DNA of 9,466 bases from Candidatus Cloacimonadota bacterium (GTDB taxonomy: Bacteria; Cloacimonadota; Cloacimonadia; JGIOTU-2; B8-G9). A program made the translations under genes and the position numbers. Location: positions 1-9,466 of the forward strand of contig QMNM01000036.1 of assembly GCA_003647765.1 (NCBI GenBank). The letters run 5' to 3'. Every line of letters starts with the position of its first letter. The first letter of the stretch is position 1. The notes under the pieces were generated by a model that had not been told where the DNA came from, made no database searches, and saw only the letters and a program-made list of their open reading frames with translations. Shown in pieces: positions 1 to 4,461 of the stretch.

Positions 1-253
1 CTTCTACCAGAACCGGACTCCCCTTTTTTAACACACTGCTCAATCTCTCTACTTGTGGACCCCAAAGAGTAACTCTCTGAAAACTTGTTTGCTCTTGCCA
101 ATTTCCATCTCTGTCTTTATAATTTCTATTATTAGCAATTCCAAATCTTAGAAATGGTGTTCCTTCACTTGTGTACCTTAAATCAGGGTCCATTGTAAGA
201 TGTCCAGAAATAATAATGTAATTAACATTCGGCATTCGTAATGGTATGCTCAT
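1..253 (-). CDS. ssb: Single-stranded DNA-binding protein, N-terminal part (cut by window edge)
   Basis: The 84 visible residues form the first part of the OB fold of a bacterial SSB, which coats single-stranded DNA in replication, repair and recombination. The pattern 'SGHLTMDPDLRYTSEGTP', then 'FLRFGIANNR', 'QEQTSFQRVTLWG' and 'LKKGSPVLVE' matches the family in order. The C-terminal part, including any acidic tail that binds partner proteins, lies outside the window. The ATG at 253 is preceded by AGGAGG at 260-265 with a 6-nt spacer, a strong reason for this start. It gives a short lead-in, MSIPLRMPNVNYIII; an internal ATG at residue 7 is possible but has no comparable ribosome site. The gene lies 33 nt after rpsF, the usual rpsF-ssb(-rpsR) arrangement, so the two are probably co-transcribed. 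Confidence 0.95.
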   Translation of the reverse strand, partial: MSIPLRMPNVNYIIISGHLTMDPDLRYTSEGTPFLRFGIANNRNYKDRDGNWQEQTSFQRVTLWGPQVERLSSVLKKGSPVLVE

Positions 254-286
254 TTATTTCCTCCTATTTACCTTATTTTGCAGATC

Positions 287-574
287 TCATTTGGAAATTA
301 GAATTAAGTATCGTAAGATATTCTCCATAAGCTTATACTTCTTTTCCAACTCAATGATTTTTTCACTATCTATTTGAAAGTAGATAATATAATAATAAGC
401 TTCTTTTTTCTTATTTATTGGATAAGCCAGATGCCTTTTACCCCATCTATCAATATCTGAAATTTTTCCATTATTTTCTTTAATTAAATTTGTCACGCCA
501 TCAATTGTTTTATCAATATCCTCTTCAGATAAATCTGTGTTTATAATTATCATCATTTCATAATTTCTTATCAT
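287..574 (-). CDS. rpsF: 30S ribosomal protein bS6
   Basis: This encodes bS6, the small-subunit protein that pairs with bS18 on the central domain of 16S rRNA. At 95 residues it is a compact form without the acidic C-terminal tail of the E. coli protein. The start 'MIRNYEMMIIINTDLSEEDI', the core 'IDRWGKRHLAYPINKKKEAYYYIIYFQ', and the last helix 'LEKKYKLMENILRYLILI' are the family landmarks. An AAAGGAG at 584-590 lies 9 nt before the ATG and supports this start over the internal methionines. It heads a probable rpsF-ssb unit. The 207-nt gap upstream contains a hairpin and a possible promoter, so expression is likely independent of pth. In other bacteria this operon can be autoregulated by S6:S18; that leader structure was not recognised here. 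Confidence 0.95.
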   Translation of the reverse strand: MIRNYEMMIIINTDLSEEDIDKTIDGVTNLIKENNGKISDIDRWGKRHLAYPINKKKEAYYYIIYFQIDSEKIIELEKKYKLMENILRYLILISK

Positions 575-627
575 TTCTTTTATCTCCTTTGGACTTTCAG
601 TCTAATATTTATTAGCCACAAACACAC

Positions 628-643
628 AAGGCGTAGTGCGTAA
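628..643. repeat. Dispersed 16-bp repeat, copy 1
   Basis: The word aaggcgtagtgcgtaa occurs here and again, perfectly, at 2996-3011. Flanks are also related: an 'aacac' word lies a few bases before both copies and 'tgcc' follows both. It lies between pth and rpsF. A perfect 16-mer twice in 9.5 kb is not expected by chance, so this is a repeat family member of unknown function. Confidence 0.75.
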
Positions 644-652
644 TGCCCGCAC
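636..652 (-). other. Small hairpin in the rpsF leader
   Basis: GTGCG (636-640) and CGCAC (648-652) are complementary around a 7-nt loop. In the minus-strand transcript this makes a 5-bp GC-rich stem about 60 nt before the rpsF start. Part of it belongs to the 16-bp dispersed repeat at 628-643, so it may be a by-product of that repeat rather than a regulatory leader. Confidence 0.3.
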
Positions 653-656
653 AAAA

Positions 657-686
657 ATAATACTTATAACTGATATGATCCCACAA
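657..686 (-). promoter_or_regulatory. Possible promoter for rpsF-ssb
   Basis: On the minus strand TTGTGG (681-686) is followed, after 18 nt, by TATTAT (657-662). That is a fair sigma-70-like pair about 80 nt before the rpsF start. The overlapping word TATTTTTG also fits the TAnnTTTG box of Bacteroidetes promoters. It lies downstream of the palindrome after pth, where a new transcription unit would be expected. In AT-rich DNA such matches arise by chance, so support is modest. Confidence 0.3.
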
Positions 687-751
687 GACAAGAAGACAGG
701 AGTTCAAGAAGACAAGAAGACAAGAAGACAAGAGTTCAAGAAGTTAAGAAG
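683..751. repeat. Degenerate GACAAGAA tandem tract
   Basis: A purine-rich tract is built from gacaagaa-type units, with three near-perfect copies at 711-734 and variants caggagttcaagaa and agagttcaagaagtt on both sides. The longer word agttcaagaag also recurs (701-711 and 733-743). Transcription of the minus strand makes this a CUUCUUGU-rich RNA just after the pth hairpin. It has no dyad or spacer structure and no coding potential that I can support. Confidence 0.7.
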
Positions 752-754
752 TAG

Positions 755-774
755 AACGACCTTCCAAGGTCGTT
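755..774 (-). terminator. Perfect palindrome after pth, candidate terminator
   Basis: AACGACCTT (755-763) and AAGGTCGTT (766-774) are exact inverted repeats separated by CC. The stem is best drawn as 7 bp with a 6-nt loop. It begins 7 nt after the pth stop codon. In the minus-strand RNA it is followed by CUACUUCUUAACUUCUUG, pyrimidine-rich but not a clean U run. It could therefore be a weak intrinsic terminator, an RNA-processing end, or a small palindromic repeat. Confidence 0.45.
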
Positions 775-781
775 TAAATAT

Positions 782-1363
782 TTATACTGATTTTTGCATT
801 TTGCTATAGAGATTCAACATCTCTTGAAATCCACTTTTTAGATATTTCCATAACAATTCTGCTGTCTTCCCAATCATTAGATTAACAACTTTTAATTCTT
901 CATCATTGAATTTGCCAAGCACAAAATTTTTTTTCTTTACTATATTTTCAGCAATAATTCCGTCAGATGTCTGACCAATGCCCAATCTGATTCGTTTAAA
1001 TTCCTCGCTCTCTAATTGATATATGATAGATTTTAGCCCATTATGTCCTCCATCTAAGCCACTCTCTCTGATTCTTATATTACCTAATTTGAGATGAATA
1101 TCGTCAAGAACAACCAATAGATTGTTTTGAGAACAGGAAAAATCATCAAGGACATCAATCACAGCAATTCCGCTTAAGTTCATAAAAGTATTCGGATACA
1201 CGAGAATATTATCATCAATTTCAAAGAATGAATAATTTTTTCTATTTATTATTTGAGGAGAACGATATTGCTTATTAATATAATCAAGCACAAGAAATCC
1301 GACATTATGTCTTGTGTACTTATATTTTTCCCCTGGATTCCCTAATCCAACTACGATTTTCAT
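782..1363 (-). CDS. pth: Peptidyl-tRNA hydrolase
   Basis: This enzyme cleaves the ester bond of peptidyl-tRNAs that fall off the ribosome, recycling the tRNA in the cytoplasm. At 193 residues it has the normal family length. It starts 'MKIVVGLGNPGEKYKYTRHN' with the catalytic histidine at residue 19 and Asn9. It contains 'NTFMNLSG' (Asn62), 'VVLDDIHLKLG' (Asp87 as the catalytic-site aspartate) and 'GGHNGLKS' (Asn108), all substrate-binding or active-site positions in the family. The start lies 12 nt after the rplY stop codon with only a weak ribosome site, which suggests translational coupling to rplY. The order prs-rplY-pth is the same as in B. subtilis prs-ctc-spoVC. A hairpin lies immediately downstream. 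Confidence 0.96.
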   Translation of the reverse strand: MKIVVGLGNPGEKYKYTRHNVGFLVLDYINKQYRSPQIINRKNYSFFEIDDNILVYPNTFMNLSGIAVIDVLDDFSCSQNNLLVVLDDIHLKLGNIRIRESGLDGGHNGLKSIIYQLESEEFKRIRLGIGQTSDGIIAENIVKKKNFVLGKFNDEELKVVNLMIGKTAELLWKYLKSGFQEMLNLYSKMQKSV

Positions 1364-1375
1364 CTATTTACCGAT

Positions 1376-1999
1376 TTAGTCAGTTTTAGATTTTGTATCC
1401 TCTTGTTCCTGTTCAATCTCTTCTTCTTTTTCTTCCTTTTCTTCTACTTCTTTCTTAGGAGGCACTATTGACAAGATAGGTGCATCTATGTCAGTTAAAA
1501 TTTCTACATTTTTTATCTTTATATCTCTAATATGTATAGTATGACCTATTTCCATATTAGATATATCTATTTCAATAGAATCAGGTAGATCGCCAGGCAG
1601 ACATCGTATTTCTAATCTCCTAAGATGAATTTCTATCATACCGCCTTGTTTTACACCTGTTGCTTCTCCAATGAATTTAAAAGGCACTGTTACTACAATT
1701 GATTCTCCACTTGTTACAATATGAAAATCAGCATGAATAAACTGTCGTGAAACAGGATCTGTCTGGACTTCTTTAATCAATGTTCTATAAGTTTTGCCGT
1801 CAACATCTAATTCAATAAATGATAAATGCTTCTGACTTTCTTTATATACATTAAAAAACTCTTTATAATTTAAAGTAATGGGTAAAGATTTAATATCTTT
1901 TCCATATACAACCCCGGGCATAAGTTTATGATTTCGTAGTTCTCTCATTTTTTGTTTGCCTAAAGCTTGTCTTTTTTCTACTGTCAATTTCAATTCCAT
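1376..1999 (-). CDS. rplY: 50S ribosomal protein bL25, two-domain CTC/TL5 type
   Basis: The product is the long form of bL25, which binds 5S rRNA in the large subunit. In B. subtilis the equivalent, Ctc, is a general-stress protein. The N-terminal 5S-binding domain (about residues 1-95) shows 'KRQALGKQKMRELRNHKLMPGVVYG' and 'LIKEVQTDPVSRQFIHADF'. The C-terminal beta domain (about 96-185) shows 'VPFKFIGEATGVKQGG' and 'EIDISNMEIGHTIHIRDI'. The end (about 183-207) is a highly charged tail, mostly Glu and Lys, of the sort common in this family. The ATG at 1999 is preceded by GGAGG at 2010-2014 with a 10-nt spacer. It lies 29 nt after prs and 12 nt before pth, so the three genes probably form one unit. 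Confidence 0.95.
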   Translation of the reverse strand: MELKLTVEKRQALGKQKMRELRNHKLMPGVVYGKDIKSLPITLNYKEFFNVYKESQKHLSFIELDVDGKTYRTLIKEVQTDPVSRQFIHADFHIVTSGESIVVTVPFKFIGEATGVKQGGMIEIHLRRLEIRCLPGDLPDSIEIDISNMEIGHTIHIRDIKIKNVEILTDIDAPILSIVPPKKEVEEKEEKEEEIEQEQEDTKSKTD

Positions 2000-2028
2000 T
2001 TATTAGTTTCCTCCATAAAAATTATGAT

Positions 2029-2973
2029 TTAATCAAAAAGCATACTAATTGATTCTTCCAAGTGAATTTTTTTTATTGCTTTTGCTAATAAATTAGCAAT
2101 TGTAAGTTGTTTAAACTTTTTACACATTTTTTTCTCTTTTGTCAGAGGAATAGAATCAGTAACAACGAATTCTGTAATAGGTGATTCTTGTATTTTTTTT
2201 ACTGCATTATCGGACAGTACAGCGTGTGTACAAGTAGCATAGATTTTATTAGCCCCAAGTTCTTTTAACTTATAAGCTATATTTGTAATAGAAGTTGCAG
2301 TATCAACAATATCATCTACCAAAATTGTATCACAGCCCTTTACATTGCCGATGATGTTTATAATGCTACTATTTCCGCTATTATCTGTTCTCCTTTTATC
2401 TCCAACTGCCAGATCTGCTTTTAGATTAGTAGCGAATTTCCGTGCACGCTTAACTCCTCCTGAATCAGGTGAAACTATGACCAAATTTTTCCACTTCATT
2501 TTACTGTAATAATCTAGTAAAATTGGTAATGCAGTTAGATGATCAACTGGAATGTCAAAGAATCCTTGAATTTGGCCTGCATGTAGGTCAAGGTTTACGA
2601 TTCTATCTGCACCAGCAGTTGTCAATAAATTAGCTACTAATTTAGCAGTAATAGGCACTCTTGGTTGGTCTTTTTTATCAGAGCGAGCATAACCATAATA
2701 CGGGATGACCGCAGTAATTCTTTCAGCAGAAGCACGACGTAAAGCATCAATGATTATCAATAGTTCCATTAGGTTATCATTAACAGGGGCACAAGTAGAT
2801 TGAATAACAAAAACATCGGATCCTCTGACATTGTCTTTGATTCTAACAAATGTATCATCATTAGAGAATTTGAATATATCAGCATTGCTTAATGGTATTC
2901 CAGATTCCTGAGCTACTTTTTGTGCTAATATCGGATTGGAATTACCACTAAAAAGTCTAAGTTTTGAAAACAT
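2029..2973 (-). CDS. prs: Ribose-phosphate pyrophosphokinase (PRPP synthetase)
   Basis: It makes PRPP from ribose 5-phosphate and ATP, feeding purine, pyrimidine, histidine, tryptophan and NAD synthesis. The 314 residues match class I enzymes. Visible landmarks are 'RIKDNVRGSDVFVIQSTCAP', the ATP-side loop 'YYGYARSDKKDQPR', 'NLDLHAGQIQGFF', 'VSPDSGGVKRARKFA' and the PRPP loop 'ILVDDIVDTATSI'. That loop usually reads DTAGT or DTGGT, so DTATS is an uncommon variant; the aspartate pair and the first threonine are kept. No Shine-Dalgarno site precedes the ATG at 2973, and the 16-bp dispersed repeat lies 22 nt upstream. It follows spoVG by 122 nt and is 29 nt before rplY, as in the Bacillus gene order but without glmU between spoVG and prs. 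Confidence 0.96.
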   Translation of the reverse strand: MFSKLRLFSGNSNPILAQKVAQESGIPLSNADIFKFSNDDTFVRIKDNVRGSDVFVIQSTCAPVNDNLMELLIIIDALRRASAERITAVIPYYGYARSDKKDQPRVPITAKLVANLLTTAGADRIVNLDLHAGQIQGFFDIPVDHLTALPILLDYYSKMKWKNLVIVSPDSGGVKRARKFATNLKADLAVGDKRRTDNSGNSSIINIIGNVKGCDTILVDDIVDTATSITNIAYKLKELGANKIYATCTHAVLSDNAVKKIQESPITEFVVTDSIPLTKEKKMCKKFKQLTIANLLAKAIKKIHLEESISMLFD

Positions 2974-2995
2974 AATTTAATAGAAAAACACGGAT

Positions 2996-3011
2996 AAGGC
3001 GTAGTGCGTAA
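2996..3011. repeat. Dispersed 16-bp repeat, copy 2
   Basis: This is the second perfect copy of aaggcgtagtgcgtaa (the first is at 628-643), placed in the spoVG-prs gap just before the prs start. Here it is followed by atttgccacaaagg, a word resembling the GCCAC... words of the repeats at 8085-8160. No coding function is evident. Confidence 0.75.
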
Positions 3012-3095
3012 ATTTGCCACAAAGGAAGAAATAATTGTTATTTCGTATAATTTTATAGAACAAAATATATTACAAATTATTTTCTAGCCTACGCA

Positions 3096-3383
3096 TTAAG
3101 ATCTGTGCTCTAAATTTTGATTCTCCGATTTATCCAGTTGCTTGTGATAAGCATCAATAATGGTTTGATCAAGCCATCTTCTTGTATCAGTGTTAATCGG
3201 ATGGACAACATCTGTAAAATCACCATTTTTCATTTTTTTGCTTGGCATTGCAACAAATAACCCTTTTTTGCCTTCAATGACTTTGATGTCTTTAATTAAA
3301 AAACAATTATCAAATACAATATTAGCATAAGCTTTTACAGGAGGTTTATTCAGTAAAAAAACACGAATATCAGTTACTTCCAT
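3096..3383 (-). CDS. spoVG: SpoVG family nucleic-acid-binding regulator
   Basis: SpoVG was named for a sporulation phenotype in Bacillus but occurs widely in non-spore-formers, where homologues bind DNA and RNA and regulate genes. The 95-residue product has the standard length and opens 'MEVTDIRVFLLNKPPVKAYA'. It then has the family signature 'GLFVAMPSKKMKNGDFTDVVHPIN' (about residues 41-64), ending in a charged tail after 'IIDAYHKQL'. AAAGGAG at 3392-3398, 8 nt before the ATG, fixes the start. The gene sits between ispE (169 nt upstream) and prs (122 nt downstream), its usual relative place in Firmicutes. Nothing here suggests sporulation, so a general RNA- or DNA-binding role is the safer reading. 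Confidence 0.95.
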   Translation of the reverse strand: MEVTDIRVFLLNKPPVKAYANIVFDNCFLIKDIKVIEGKKGLFVAMPSKKMKNGDFTDVVHPINTDTRRWLDQTIIDAYHKQLDKSENQNLEHRS

Positions 3384-3448
3384 TGATAGATCTCCTTTGT
3401 ATATAGTATTACGAATTAGAATTTTGTTTTTTGTGCAAAAAATTTAAC

Positions 3449-3480
3449 CGCAGAGTTCACGAAATAGTCGCAAAGGACAC
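3449..3480. repeat. CGCAGAG/CACGAAA/TCGCAAAGG phased words
   Basis: In the ispE-spoVG gap the words cgcagagtt, cacgaaatag and tcgcaaaggac follow each other with spacings of 11 and 9 nt. They resemble the words near 8085-8160 and 9263-9426, so this looks like another member of the window's family of short phased intergenic repeats. Confidence 0.5.
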
Positions 3481-3508
3481 CCTATTAAATAGTAAACATT
3501 TAACAGGG
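3480..3508 (-). terminator. 11-bp hairpin after ispE, possible terminator or processing site
   Basis: CCCTATTAAAT (3480-3490) faces ATTTAACAGGG (3498-3508) across a 7-nt loop. In the minus-strand RNA the single non-Watson-Crick position is a permitted G-U pair; on the other strand it would be an A-C mismatch. This favours function in the transcript reading from ispE towards spoVG. There is no U run after it, so an ordinary intrinsic terminator is doubtful; RNA stabilisation or processing is equally possible. It lies 45 nt after the ispE stop codon. Confidence 0.4.
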
Positions 3509-3552
3509 CAGGCAAAGATAATAAATAACGGATGCCATCCCTTTTTTGCGGT

Positions 3553-4461
3553 TTATCGCGCTATGTATAAGTTTGCATTGCTCGGTAAAGGATATTCACA
3601 TCTTGTTATAAATGTCCAATATCCTTTGTTAGAAAATCTTTCCTTAGCATATACAAGATCTTCACGATTCTCAAAAATCCCAAATAATGTGGCACCACTT
3701 CCAGAAAGTAATGCTCCTGATGCGCTAAATTCAAGCAATTGATTTTTTATTGTTTTTAGAAGAGGATATTTCTTAAATAGTCCATCTTCCAATTTGTTAT
3801 ATAAATTGGATGCAACTTCTTTTAAGTCATTACTTTTAACAGCATTTAATATTCGTTCAAATTTATTTTTATTCACTTTATTAAGTTTAACTAATGAATA
3901 AGCCTCATGACTAGAAATTTCTATTCCTGGATTTACTAACAATATATTTTCTAGTTTTATTTTTAGCGTAGATTTCTTGTCTGCAATTTTTGGAACTATT
4001 TGCTCTATACTATCGCCTTTATTCCTCCCGATTGCTATGCCTCCTGTTAAAAAGAAATTTATATCGCTCCCAAACTTAGTTCCAATATCTCTTAATTTCT
4101 CTTCTGATAATTCAAGTTCACATAATTGATTTAGGATTCTCAAACAAACTGCCGCATTACTGCTTCCCCCACCCAAACCTGCGCCAAGAGGAATTCTCTT
4201 TTTTATGGTTATACTAATGCCTTGTTTTATGCCATATTTATTCTTAATAAATTCTGCAATTTTGAACACAATATTTCTATTTCCACTGATTTTACTAACA
4301 TCTGATAAAACCGTTATCTTACCATCTTCCGTTAGATAAGTATTTATCTGGTCGCATAAATTTATTTCAGAGAAGAGAGTAATAATATTATGATAATTAT
4401 CATATCTACAAGACAATACATCAAGAAACAAATTGATCTTTGCGTAAGAATTTTGGAACAA
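3553..4461 (-). CDS. ispE: 4-(cytidine 5'-diphospho)-2-C-methyl-D-erythritol kinase (MEP pathway)
   Basis: IspE phosphorylates CDP-ME in the MEP route to isoprenoids. With the TTG start at 4461 the protein has 302 residues, close to the family length. Landmarks are 'SYAKINLFLDV' (Lys8 of the active site), the GHMP-kinase ATP loop 'PLGAGLGGGSSNAA' (residues 91-104), 'FGSDINFFL' with Asp133 as probable catalytic base, and the late glycine motif 'LSGSGATLFGIF'. The TTG is chosen because homologues have only about 6-9 residues before AKIN and because AAGGA (4472-4476) lies 10 nt upstream. An ATG at 4503 would add 14 basic residues with no ribosome site. The chosen start overlaps the kinase gene by 41 nt, implying translational coupling. 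The usual Pro after GSD(V/I) is Asn here. Confidence 0.93.
   Translation of the reverse strand: MFQNSYAKINLFLDVLSCRYDNYHNIITLFSEINLCDQINTYLTEDGKITVLSDVSKISGNRNIVFKIAEFIKNKYGIKQGISITIKKRIPLGAGLGGGSSNAAVCLRILNQLCELELSEEKLRDIGTKFGSDINFFLTGGIAIGRNKGDSIEQIVPKIADKKSTLKIKLENILLVNPGIEISSHEAYSLVKLNKVNKNKFERILNAVKSNDLKEVASNLYNKLEDGLFKKYPLLKTIKNQLLEFSASGALLSGSGATLFGIFENREDLVYAKERFSNKGYWTFITRCEYPLPSNANLYIAR

Noticed and set aside
683-751. CRISPR-like or minisatellite reading of the GACAAGAA tract
   Set aside because: Units are 8-9 nt, degenerate and contiguous, with no unique spacers and no cas gene nearby.
3431-3742. Open frame on the plus strand, about 103 codons
   Set aside because: It begins in the repeat-containing gap and runs antisense through the 3' end of ispE. 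It has no ribosome site and no recognisable motif.
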